DNA from: Prinia subflava
Lineage: Eukaryota; Chordata; Aves; Passeriformes; Cisticolidae
Assembly (NCBI RefSeq): GCF_021018805.1
Contig: NC_086283.1
Location: forward strand, 58,357,775 to 58,421,774
Direction of reading: 5' to 3'
Length of the DNA: 64,000 nt
Made by a program: the position numbers and the translations under genes. Below, in pieces: positions 1 through 10,915 of the stretch. The notes below the pieces were generated by a model, which was given only the letters and a program-made list of their open reading frames with translations, was not told the origin of the DNA and did no database searches. The number at the start of each line of letters is the position of its first letter. The first letter of the stretch is position 1.

Positions 1-3000
1 GCAGGTTGACTGCAGTAGCCAGGAGCAGCGTGCGCTGACTTAGCTTCGGTGGGTGGTTAGCACAGCAGAGCATCCCTGCTGCAAGTTAAGGGTGATGTTA
101 CAGCCAGTGTGAAGCTTGTGTAGACAGCTGTCATTTCTGTGAAAAATCAGAAAAAGTCCTTCTCGTTGAAGCTTCTGAGATAAAAATACCAAAAATCATG
201 TAGGAAAAGCCTTCTTGAACTTATCTTGTGTTAACAGGCCACCTGTGCTGTCTGTTGACATCTCCTTGGACCTGGTGTGCTTCTGGGATATGTGTACCAC
301 CACTTTACTTCTCTCCTGGGCAGGGTAGACGCCACCAGCACAGCTCCTAAGGAAATTGGAGGCCCTTAGAAGTAAGTGCAGACCTGCTGCACTGGGGAGG
401 TGCTAAAGCCACAGCAGCAGGCTCACTGCAGGGCTGTTCTGAGAAAGTTTTGCAGCTGAAGAATGTCTGCTCTGTGGCTGTACTCTGTTCTCTCACCTGC
501 TCATGCACCTACATGTAGCCCTTGTTCTTAGGGCCTTCCTGCATCTGTGACCATGCTGGTTCCCCAGAATATCTTCTAGGATTTAGGGCATTATGGAATC
601 AGACATATGCCAAGCTGCATGTGCTTCACTGGAGGTGTCTGCGTGAGCCTGAGTTAAGCAGAGCCTTGTGGGACGGTGTCTTTACAATTTGTTTGGAACC
701 AGTTTGTCAGCTGGATTTGTAGGTGGCCAGCTGTGACACTGCCGTAAAGCCAGGTCAAGCCTGTGGAGTGGGTGCCGCCTTTCCCTCGAGGGCATAAGGT
801 GCAAAAGCCTGGGGGCTGGTACGAAACTACTGCAAGGAGCTAGTGAGAGCAAGGACAACAAAAAGGACAGCCTCTGAACAGAAGTCGTACTTGTGGAAAT
901 GGATAACTTCACAGGTTGGGTGGGACATGCCGGAAGTTTTTCTCAGGAACAATTGACTGGACTTCTGCCAGTTCCTAGCCAAGGCTGGAGGTGCAATGTG
1001 ATAATGGTAGGTAATTATCTGCTGATTACTGTGTCATTAAAATGTGAGACCACCTGTAGTTCTGGCATAGGCAGGCTGTTTCCGAGGGTCATTAGGACAG
1101 TGGTAATAACCACACACTGTCTAGTAATGGCAGCATCTGCCTTATTTACAAAGCTGGTGAGTTTATCCTTATGAATATTTACATGAACTCCTTAGCAAAA
1201 ATATGCTGTCTTGTTCCTGCATCATCACGGATGGCTTTTTGATTTACTTTAGTTCTTTATAGGATTCATTTTTTTACCTCTCTTAGACACCTAACTGTCT
1301 TCCTTTTGTCAGGTTGCCTCATTCACTGCCATGAAAGGAGTACGTGTGTTGTTGCCTGAAAAACTGCTATTTTAAGGAATGAACCTACAGTACTTCAGAG
1401 GGCTTTCTCATCATGACTCCAAATTGTAGTTAAAGCTACAGCCAATAATGTGCCTTATCATTCTTGGAAAAAAAAGAAAGACATTGAAAAGAGTTAATTT
1501 AAAATAAAGTATGCTGGAATGTTTTAGGGTTGTATTCCAGATACTAAGTAATGTGGTCTGGTACTGCTTTCTTTTTGCTTAACATTGGAGTGTATTAGAA
1601 AAATCAAAGCCAGAAATCAGGGATTAATTGTGGAATTCTTGTAGCTGGTTAGTATTTTATGATGCGTTGTTCCTGATAGAGGGCCAATTAAATTATATGG
1701 CTACTTTTTCCCATACATGCTTTTCAGCAGAGCAAATTATCTGCCAGTTCTTAACCTGTGGCTTTTTAGTTAAAAACTTTTTTTCATTTCTGGCACTTTG
1801 GATGTGTTCTTTTAGTAGCTGTAGACAGTGCAGAGTTTATCCTCAAGTGAGTTCTGCTTTAAGTCTTAAGCTAAGTTTGACAGTGTCAGTAATGCAGGTG
1901 GGCAAAAGCTCAAGATATTAGAAATGTGGCTAGCATTTTTGTGTGCATTACCGTAGCTGCGTGGGCACGTAACGTGGTGAGTAAAATCTTTGCCTCAATT
2001 AGGTATAAAGGAACATGACAAGACGGGACGCCAGGGTAGATAAGAGAGAGGGAGAAAGCCATATAGGGAGGATTATAGGGCTGCCTGCCTAGGTGAAATA
2101 TTGCATGCCATGTGCTTTGGCTTCTGTAGCAAATGAGAAAAATAAGGCATGAGAATATTGTGGATTGAGAAACAGTGCAGTTCGGGTCTGAGGTTTGGAA
2201 GGCGTGGCTGTGAGGTCAAGTAGTGAGTATTAGGGGTCCTGAAAGACAGTGAAGATACAGAGGGCACCTACCTGAACAGTGAGGTATACACTTTGTGCTT
2301 TGAAATGCATAGTCTACATAGATGAGATAGAAGATGGAAGGAAGCAGAACTCATGTAGGAGGAAGCAGACCAAGTGTAGGTTGTCCATGTCTGGAGTTCC
2401 CATCCAATTCTTCACTCTGTAGACAGCAGTTTTCCCTTCCCTCTGAGCCTTCATTCCCCACATCACTACAGCCTTCTGTCTTTTCTGTTTAGTTTTTTAT
2501 ACTCCCATGCTCTTGTAGATGTTTGGAGTGCTGTCACTAGATGAATTCTTTGTTCCTCCTGGTGTTTTTCTGAATTGTCTTCTGGATGTTTGCCAATTTT
2601 ACTCCTGTTAGTATGCCATTCAGCTCAATTCGAGCTAGTTTCTCTGAAAAAAAGCACACTTTCTCTGATTTTCTTTGGCACTTCTCTGCCATAAGATTCA
2701 TTGCTGCCTCACTTCAAGTGATGTATGATATCTGACAAACACAGTAATATTTGAGTGTTTGAACACTACAGGTTCCATCCTATAATGGATCTATAAACAG
2801 TGCTGGAAAAGCAATCTGTTGGTGCTTGTTAAAATGAACAAAATCTGAGCCTTGGGGTTTTTTCATCAACAAGAAGGAATCTCAGCTCCCAGTGAAGTAC
2901 CCATGCACCATGCTTTTCCAGAATTTTTGCAGTGGCTGACACCGTTGTCCTGTCATGCTGGGGAAATGTTGTCTGTCCCAATGTGCCCCATTGCACCTCA

Positions 3001-3460
3001 GTGGACAGCAGAGTTTGTCCCCTGTGCAGCCTTGGTTGAGAAGGAGGCTTTCCAAGTCTCATGGTAGGGAGTGGATCCCACAAATCTCAGTGCATTCTCT
3101 GTGACAGTGTCAGCTTTTTCACGTGGGGGGATAAGGCAAAGGTAAGGGACCATGCCACAATGCTGAGCATTCAGAAATTCCTTGATCTGATGATTCCTTG
3201 AACCTTTGTGTGGCAGCAAGTTGGGAGACCTGTGTTGTCGTGTGAGACTGCCGCTTTTTCCCCTTGCTCAGGGTTTTTCCCATGATGAGTAATGCTTTGA
3301 GTACCACCTGTAAATTGTAGAGTGGAGACAGAAATATGTATCTATGCATCCTGATCTATGCTGCTGGAACTGAAATTCCTCAAGCTGTACAGCCCAGCTG
3401 CCATCAGCCGCCAGGACCACACTTGACTGTAATTTGTTTTAAAGCGCCGGGTGTTTGGTG

Positions 3461-3555
3461 TTTTTTTTGTTTTGTTTTGTTTTGTTTGTTTGTTTGTTTT
3501 TGGTGGGGTTTTTTGTTTGTTTGTTTTTGGATTTTTGTTTTGGGTTTTTTTTTTT
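3461..3555. repeat. T/G-rich low-complexity tract (TTTTG/TTTG)n
   Basis: The + strand consists almost entirely of runs of T broken by G, first as TTTTG units and then as TTTG units, ending in a T12 run followed by GCAGCAG. Two overlapping open frames read through it and give artificial Phe/Cys/Val-rich peptides, which are not genes. The T12-GCAG end resembles a splice acceptor, but no plausible exon follows. Confidence 0.85.
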
Positions 3556-6203
3556 GCAGCAGCTGTGTTGAAAGGATCTTACTGCAGAGAAAAATTGGGC
3601 TGTAGCACTTTTATCTACTGCATGCTGTCAGGAAAGTGAGGTGCCACAGTGATGGTGTATGGTGTGATGCTGAACAAGCCTCAACACTGCTCCTGTGCTA
3701 TTTCACGGCTGCCTAGAGCACTGTTTAACAGCGTCCCTTTTATGGTACTGGGGCGAGATTATATCCTTGCTTTTCCCTCTCTGAAGCTGCGTTGAGACAG
3801 GGGAGCTCCAGGAGGTGGGCAGGGAGATGGGAATGCCTGAAGGTGTAGCAGAGGAAGACAGACCTGCTCAGGCACACCAAGGGCTTTGCCCTTCCCCACT
3901 CACACAGAGCAGTAACTGGAGGCTACTTGAGGGGTCTGGCACAGAGGCAGAGCAGTGCTGGGATTCCTCTCTCCACTTTGGCAGGAAAAGGAGATGCCAA
4001 AGGAGTGTGAGGCACTAGGGTATTCAGAGCAACTGTAGTGCCACCGTTTAGAGGGAGTGAACTTTGTGATCTCCCCATGTACCATCACTTGCTGGTGCCC
4101 AGAAACAGGTTCTGCAGGGTCTGGAGGTTACCCATCAGTGGTGGGAAACTGAGGTTTCTCTGTCCTCTCATGCTGGCTCCAAGCTGTCTCTGAAGAAAGG
4201 TCTAAGTGGTGCTTGGGGTGATTTTTCAAGTTCATGATTTCTTCTTTTGACATGCAAGTGCCAGCAGGAGTGCTCAGATGCTTTGCTTTGTAATGTCAGG
4301 GTCTGGAGAACTCAGTGAAAATTTTTCCTATGTCTCAGCCTGCTTTCCGTCTGCCTCTGCTACAGATTCTTGAAAGGAAGACTTTATGTACTCTGTGATG
4401 AGTGCCTGATGGCCTGTTTTATTTCTTCAGAAGTATCACTGGTAGCTGGCAGAATTACTCTGCTTTTAGTATCTGATTGAGAAAGTTGTGAGGATAAGCA
4501 GAGGAAAAAAAAAAAAGAGTATAATGCCAAAAGCCTTTCTGGCTGGGCTGTGTGCAGTAGTCCAGAGCAGTGCTAATGATCATGGTAAAGTCTGGTACCA
4601 GTCATCTAGGCTTGAGCCTTCTTGCTGGATTTGTTGAGGAGCTGAGAAGCTGGCTGGTGACCGCTTGTTCTGTACAATTCCTTGCAGTCGTAGCTGGTTT
4701 TTTGCACTCCCACATACATGATCAGGCTTGCCTGAAGAGAAGGAGTACTGACCTCCTAACCTCATGCCTGTCCCAGGTGCCTCCTCTGTCTTTATACTTG
4801 CAGTAGATAGAAAGCAGCACTTCTTTGTTGCTGCCTCACCACTGCTTCCAGTTTATTTCTCATCGCAGTGGCATGTCTTTTCATTTTCCCCTTCTGACTA
4901 ATGTTGAGAGAGAATCCTGTCTCATTTTCCCTCTTGTTTTACTTTGCATATTCATTCTCCTGTATTTTTCCCACATCTATGTTAGATTTTTATTCACCTA
5001 TTGCCTTGTATGTTTTGTATCCCCTGGTTTGTTCTCCCTTCTTCTTTTGGTCTTCATGAGAGTTTTTGTGCTTTGTAATTCAGGTGTGCATTCCAGGACT
5101 GTCCTGTAGGATTTGGAGTTGTAGAGTGGTGTTGATATGCTCCAGAGCAGTCTGAAGAGCCCTTTGGAATATATTTGGTTTGCACAGTGCTCTTGGGCAC
5201 ATGGTGCAGTTCTTGGTGCTCTTCCATGCAGCTCAAGAAGTTGGACTTCAGTGATCCCTGTGTGTCCCTTTCAGCTCAGGATATTCCATATTCTGTATTC
5301 CATGCAGGTGAAGTGGACTGGTGGTAGCACTTTGCTGAAGTGCAGCCTCATCTGTGGCCTGGTTTTGAGGTACAGAGCTGCTGGAGAAGGTTGTTTAGGA
5401 TGAGCCATTGCAGAGCAGTCTTTAAGAATAACCTTTCTGACCCTGAGTCTTTAGTGTCAGAAATTTATAGGCTTTCAGTGCTTCCAGTAAATTCCTCCAA
5501 GCAGTCTGTTCTGCTTTTGGCAGTCAGGCAGGCTTCTTAGATCAGCACACATGCACAGCTAGCCCCAGTGCTGAGGTTAGAGTTATCTGCTGGCTCAAGA
5601 CTGACCAGATGTTTGAGTGCATCTGGAAGCCTGTTCTCTTACTTAGACATGCAAAGGCTACCTCTTCCTGTCTGTGCAGACAGACACCGCTTGTGTCTGT
5701 TGTTCCAGTAAGTATTGCTGCACCAGTAGGGTGTTGTGGGTAATGAAGGCTGTGGCTGCTGCTGGTGTAAAGTGAGCTGGAGGGAGTCAAGAGGATTCTT
5801 GTTGTCCCATGTCCTCTTCTGTCCTGTGGGAACACCACAAACCTGTATGGAGGTATGTCAGGTGATGCTGTGAGGTGTATTTTCCAGCAGAACAAATTTA
5901 AATCTGATTCTGACTTCCTTCTGATTCTGACTTCCTAAGCTAATTTAAAAAAAGACACTTTTTATTTATTCCTCTGTGTTTACAAGTGTATACCCTGAAA
6001 CCACAGGCCAAGTTTGGCCTGCGGAAATTTTTTTTCACTTATTTTCCAAGGTATTGCACGCTCTTCTCTGCTCCTCAAGAAAGAGTATAGGGATGTGAGG
6101 GGGTACTGGGCATCTGTCTTCCATGTACAAAACTTTATTTCTGCCTGCTCCTGCAAGTCTGCCTGTCAGCCGTTTTGTGTTACTCATTTTCTCGGTGTCT
6201 TGC

Positions 6204-6784
6204 TGTTGTGGTATAACCCCAGCTGTCAACCTAGCACCACACTAATTAAATTCCCATTCCATGTAAGAGAGGTTGCAAGAGAGCACTGGAAGGGTAAAAG
6301 TGTTGGTTCAGATAATGACAACTTAATAGCTAAAGCAAAAGTCATGCACACAAGCAGAGCAAAACAAGGAATTCATCGCTTCCCGGGGCAGGCAGGTGTT
6401 CAGCCATTCCCAGGAAAGCAGGGTCCATTACGCATAGCAGTCACTTGAGAAGACGAACCTTGTCATTCTGAATGTCCCTTCTCCTCTCCCCTCACCCTCC
6501 CTGGCTTTTTGTGCTGAGCAGGATGTCATATGGTATGGAATATTGCTTTGGTCAGTTAGGGTCAGCTGTCCTGGCTATATCCCCTCCCAATATCTTGTGC
6601 ACCCTCAGCATGTGTGCTCGCAGCCGTACGACAGGAAATAAGTGCCTTGGCTCTGTACAAGCCCTGCTCATCTATAAAAAAACCTCTCTATATTATCATC
6701 ACTTTTTTCAGAACAAATCCAAACCTCAACCCCATACCAGCCACTGTGAAGAAAATGAACTTCATCTCAACCAAAGCCAGCATA
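6204..6784 (-). mobile_element. Solo LTR of an endogenous retrovirus (avian ERVL-type), copy 1
   Basis: This is an LTR of about 580 bp read on the minus strand. Its left edge (TGTTGTGG..., then AACCCCAGC) is the 3' end of the LTR, and its right edge, ending about 6784, is the 5' end. It aligns over its whole length with the copy at 32436-33009. Shared blocks include GGGCAGGCAGGTGTT, GAGCAGGATGTCA, the GGTCAGTT segment, the GCCTTGGCTCTG block and the right-end block. From memory of bird genomes this is a widespread class III (ERVL-like) LTR family. No internal gag, pol or env sequence adjoins it, so it is a solo LTR. The flanking 5-mers (CTTGC at 6199-6203, CTCAA at 6785-6789) do not form a convincing target-site duplication. 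The 144-aa and 136-aa open frames across it are chance frames. It ends about 545 bp upstream of the first visible coding exon. Confidence 0.8.
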
Positions 6785-7329
6785 CTCAAAGTGGGAAGTT
6801 CACCTGTGATGCTGCTCCACCTTCTAAGTGTCACAGCAGTTTCTTTGAGGAAAGATGTATTGCTGTGCTGAATGAGAGGTGAAAGTTACAGAAATCCTGG
6901 TGTCCTGCTTTGCTTCAGCAAAGGAATGACAGTTTTTGACTTGGTGAAAGGCAGAAGTTGAGTAAGTGTTGTGCTTGAGTTATGGTGTGCTGGGGCTGTG
7001 CTCTGCTGCTGCTTTTGGTAGATACTCGGATAATGTATCAGGTGATACTACTATTGAGAGGATGCAGTGTTATCTTTCAGGAGGAAAAAAAAGAGCCAAT
7101 ATTCTTATGTTTTTATTTAATGAAAATGGAATTTCTACCTCAGGACCTAAAAAAACAATAGTCAAAGAGGACTTTATGTAAGCAAAGTCACTTTAGGAAA
7201 AGTCCATGCTGGCAAGCTGTTGAGCCAGGTGACCTGCTTGGCTGGGCACCGTGTTTTCCTTAAGCCCCCTGCTGCAGTGGCCTGGCGTAAATGTGTGTAC
7301 TTACTCAGCTGTGTCTCCCTCTCTCCCAG

Positions 7330-7890
7330 CAAAATGAGCTGAACTCCTTCCTGTGGACAATCAAGAGAGATCCCCCATCTTATTTCTTTGGCACCATCCA
7401 TGTCCCATACACGCGTGTCTGGGATTTCATCCCAGAGAACTCCAAGAAAGCCTTCCAGCAGAGCCACATCGTGTACTTTGAGCTGGATCTCACTGATCCC
7501 TACACCATCTCAGCTCTCACCAGCTGCCAGCTCCTGCCACAGGGGGAGAACCTCCAAGATGTGCTGCCCCGTGACATCTACCGCCGGCTGAAGAGGCACC
7601 TGGAGTATGTCAAGCTCATGATGCCGTCCTGGATGACCCCGGACCAGCGGGGCAAGGGGCTGTATGCAGACTACCTCTTCAACGCCATTGCTGGCAACTG
7701 GGAGCGGAAGAGGCCGGTCTGGGTGATGCTGATGGTGAACTCCCTGACAGAGGTGGACATCAAATCGCGAGGCGTGCCCGTCCTGGATCTGTTCCTGGCC
7801 CAGGAGGCGGAGCGGCTGAGGAAGCAAACGGGCGCTGTGGAGAAAGTAGAAGAGCAGTGCCACCCCCTGAATGGGCTGAACTTCTCCCAG
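7330..7890 (+). CDS. TRABD2A: TIKI-family Wnt metalloprotease (TRABD2A), internal exon with first GX2H catalytic motif
   Basis: This exon encodes 187 residues of a TraB/GumN-fold protease. TIKI proteins are membrane-associated enzymes that remove N-terminal residues from Wnt ligands, causing their oxidation and inactivation. The first GX2H motif, G-T-I-H, is at exon residues 21-24 (7390-7401), inside [16 protein letters not shown] family-conserved glutamate lies in [11 protein letters not shown] (E51). Further conserved blocks are [42 protein letters not shown] and [15 protein letters not shown]. Cysteines are at 66 and 177, and an N-glycosylation sequon NFS is at 184-186. The exon starts after CTCTCCCAG and ends before a GTGAGG donor; both boundaries are phase 0. 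The open frame continues 5' to an ATG at 7291 and 3' to a stop at 8052, but those extensions lie beyond the splice sites and lack family similarity. [21 protein letters not shown] and [10 protein letters not shown] favour TRABD2A over TRABD2B from memory; the paralogue call is less certain than the family call. Confidence 0.95.
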
Positions 7891-10101
7891 GTGAGGCGGA
7901 GCGGTGCGCAGGGTGCCAGGCTAGCTGCTGAGCTGGATATCACGGCAGCAACAGCGTGGGCTGGGGTGCAGGGTAAGTGCTTCCTACCCAGAGACTTGTG
8001 TCTGCACCCTGCAGCCCGTGCCTTGGTCTGCGTCCTCAGGAGAATTTGCTAGCACAGGAGATCAGGCCAGAAATGAATTCATCCAGGCCCGGCTCAGGAA
8101 AACCCCTGTTGTCTTCCTTGGGCAGCCTTGAGCGTGTTCTTCCCTCAGAGACACTGGACCTTTGGCTGTGTGCTCTCTGACCCTGACTGGGCTGCCCTGC
8201 AGGAGCTCAGGACAGGCTGGGGCTCAGTGTCAAACTTGTTTTTGTAATAGCAAGTTAAAAAGAAAGACGTGATTACTTGGGGGAAGCAGAGGTTCTGTGA
8301 GCAGCACTGAGAATAACTGCTGGTTGGAAAGCATCATAGCGAATATCTTGATGCCCTCAGAAATAAGGGTCCAATATCCACACTGGGAAAAGTGTTTTTT
8401 ATTTGTTGGGATTTTTGTTTCCCTTCCTTTGTTACCAGGTGAGGGTCAGCACAGCACAGCTTTCTTCAGGGAGTTTCACAGACTAGTACAGGCTCTTGTG
8501 CAAATGCCTTTGTGATGGAGTTCAGCATTGTTGTTCATGCGGCAGAATGACCTCTATGTTGTCCATGTGTTGGATGAGATGCTCCTCTCTGAACAAAATA
8601 CGCCAGGCAGTAGTGTCTGTTGTTGTCTCTGCCCAGTGGGATCACAAGAATAACGTTGCTCTCTGTCATGTGGCACCTTCGCTGCAGGGCGGTGCTAGTT
8701 TGGGGAGTGGAAGTGGTATTTGCTTAGGAATAATCAAGACCTGCATTTTGCAGTATGTCCTAGCAGCACAAGAGGGGGGGACCTTTAGTCATAGGGCTGG
8801 GGAGTTTTGACTGATCCCGACCCTCTCCCCTGCATCCTGGAGCCTGTCCTGTCACTGATGGGACAGTTTGGAAGGGAAAGAGCAGAAGGCGAGTGCATGG
8901 TAGCAAGGGCAGGGACAGCAGCTCAGGACAAATGTCTGAAGTGCTGCTACCCCAGACAGTGTTGCTGGGGGAACCATGGTGCAGGGAATAGCACAACAGC
9001 CCAGGCTGCATCACTCCAGCAGTCCTTAACTGCAGACAGGGGTTCTTTTCTTCTTTTCCATTGTTTGGAGCTGGGCAACTTCGTTTGCATCTCCAGTCTT
9101 TTGCTTGACGCAGTGCTTTGAATCCTTATCCTGTTGCTGTTTGCTTGCAGCTAACCTGGGAATAGGCTAGGAAGCCCCTTCTTTTCCGCCTCTTACCTGG
9201 TTGAGGATTTATAAATATTATTGCCCATGTTTTTCTTTTGCTGGCGTCGCCCCTATAGTTTATCATGATAGAAGTGGACATATGGGAATTTTTCTCCACT
9301 GCCTTGTAAGGAAGTGGTAGGGAGAATGAGAATCATGCCCCTGCTAAGCTCAGGTAAATGTTGACTCTTAGGCCTTCTCAGCTTTCTTCAAAGAGCAGCT
9401 GCTTTTTTTGCTGTTTTGCAGATGAGATGAAATACCAAGTGATCCAAGAGGCTGCATGGGTGAGGGACACAGAGCTGCAACATCCAGAGTTGCACAGCCT
9501 TCTGAGAAGGCCAGAGAGACAAAAACTGCATGAGTTATTTGGCTCTAGTTGGGAAAATCATACCCCCATGGCTGCCACAGGGTGAGTGGAGGCATGTGTT
9601 TACATAACGAAGGCTGGAGCTCCTCCCATGCCTGCTCATTTCCTGGGGAACGAGTGTACTGTCCCTTAAGGGAGCAGATCTGGAACAGCTACTGCACTAC
9701 AAATTCACACCTCCACTGCTGCCTGCTACTAGATTTCCAATACAGGCAACTCAAGGGAAAGGAAGACCAGAGGCAGATGATTTTGATTTCTAAGCCAATT
9801 TCACAGCTGTTTCATAAACTGACTTGTGAACTCTCGTGATTGTCAATTGTGTAAGTCTTTGATTTAAGAGCTTTCTTGTCAGTTTGTTCAGGCAGTAGAG
9901 TTAATTTAATAGAAACCAAACAAAGAGTTTGAAATAGACTCTTTGAAAATTATTCTCTTTGGTTTGCTGCTGTTTGGACACCCCTAGTATTGCTGTGACT
10001 ACTGTTCAAACAAGCAAACACACAGGCGTGACTTAGAAACTTCTGTTGGGGAAAGCAGAACAAAACCTGTAAGGAATAGATTAACACTGTACAGGAAATA
10101 C

Positions 10102-10915
10102 CATAGAATCACAAAATGGCCTAAGTTGGAAGGGGCCTCAAAGATCACTTAGTTCCATCCCCTCCACCATGGGCAGGGACACCTTTCACTAAGACCAGGT
10201 TGCTCAGAGCCCCGTCAAACCTGGCCTCACATGCTTCCAGGGATGGGACATCCACAGCTTTTCTGGGCAACCTGTGCCAGTGCCTTACCACTTTCACAGT
10301 AAAGAATTTCCTTCTAATACCTAATCTAAACCCACTCTTTTTCATTCTGAAGCCATTTCTCCTTTTCCCTTGTCAAAAGTTTTTCTTGTAGGCTTCCTTC
10401 CCATACTGAAAGGTGCCTTATAGGTCACCCTAAAGCCTTCTCTTTTCCAGACTGAACAATCCCAGTTGTCTTAGCTTTTTCCTATAGGAGAGGTCCTCCA
10501 TTCTTCTAATTCATCTTAGTGGCCTCCTCTGGACCTACTCCAACACATCCATGATGCTGGGACCCCAGGGCTGGATGCAGGGTTCCAGGTGGGGTCTCCC
10601 CAGAGCAGAGCAGAGGGGCAGAATCCCCTCCCTCCCCTGCTGCCCACGCTGCTTTGGATGCAGCCAGGACACCTTTGGCTTTCTGGGCTGGGAGTGCCCA
10701 TGGCTGGGTCGTGTCCAGCCTCATCCACCAGCACCCCCAAATTCTTCTCACAGGGCTGCTCTCCATCTGCACAGCCCCAGTCTGTGCTGGTGCTGGGGGT
10801 TGTCCTGACCCAGGTGCAGCACCTGGCACTTAGTCTTGCTAAACTGCATGAGATTCCTTTGGCCCATTTGTCAAGCTTGTCTAGGTCCCTGTGGATGTCA
10901 TCTAGGGAGATGATT
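10102..10915 (-). mobile_element. CR1 LINE, 5'-truncated 3' end with reverse-transcriptase C-terminus remnant
   Basis: This is a minus-strand CR1 non-LTR retrotransposon fragment. Its 3' terminus is at the left edge, where CATAGAATCACA is the reverse complement of the CR1 octamer-type tail. The minus-strand translation of 10145-10345 resembles the end of CR1 ORF2: FRLGIRRKFFTVKVVRHWHR, then LPRKAVDVPSLEA and GALSNLV. Further 5', around 10516-10923, recognisable pieces such as IHRDLDKLDKWAK and KNLGVLVDEAGH appear among frameshifts, so the ORF is broken. The right edge, after the ACCTAGATGACATC-like block, is the 5' truncation point. The element is inert but among the better preserved repeats in the window. 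Confidence 0.92.

Larger units (their letters stand above)
1..7329 (+). other. TRABD2A: 3' part of an upstream intron of the TIKI gene
   Basis: This stretch is inferred to be intronic because the first visible coding exon begins at 7330 directly after a strong splice acceptor. That acceptor has a pyrimidine-rich tract at about 7311-7327 ending in CAG, and a possible branch site CTTAC at 7300-7304. The family's signal-peptide exon is not visible here and should lie further upstream. Open frames in the stretch are short, overlap on both strands and show no family resemblance. Apart from the T/G-rich low-complexity tract near 3.5 kb and the LTR at 6204-6784, I see nothing identifiable. Confidence 0.75.

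Noticed and set aside
3336..3639. Phe/Cys-rich small membrane proteins
   Set aside because: These are translations of a T/G-rich low-complexity tract in two frames.
7291..8052. A single uninterrupted 253-codon gene
   Set aside because: Only 7330-7890 shows family similarity, and it is flanked by a strong CAG acceptor and GTGAGG donor. The outer parts are intron read-through, and the ATG at 7291 is not a real start.
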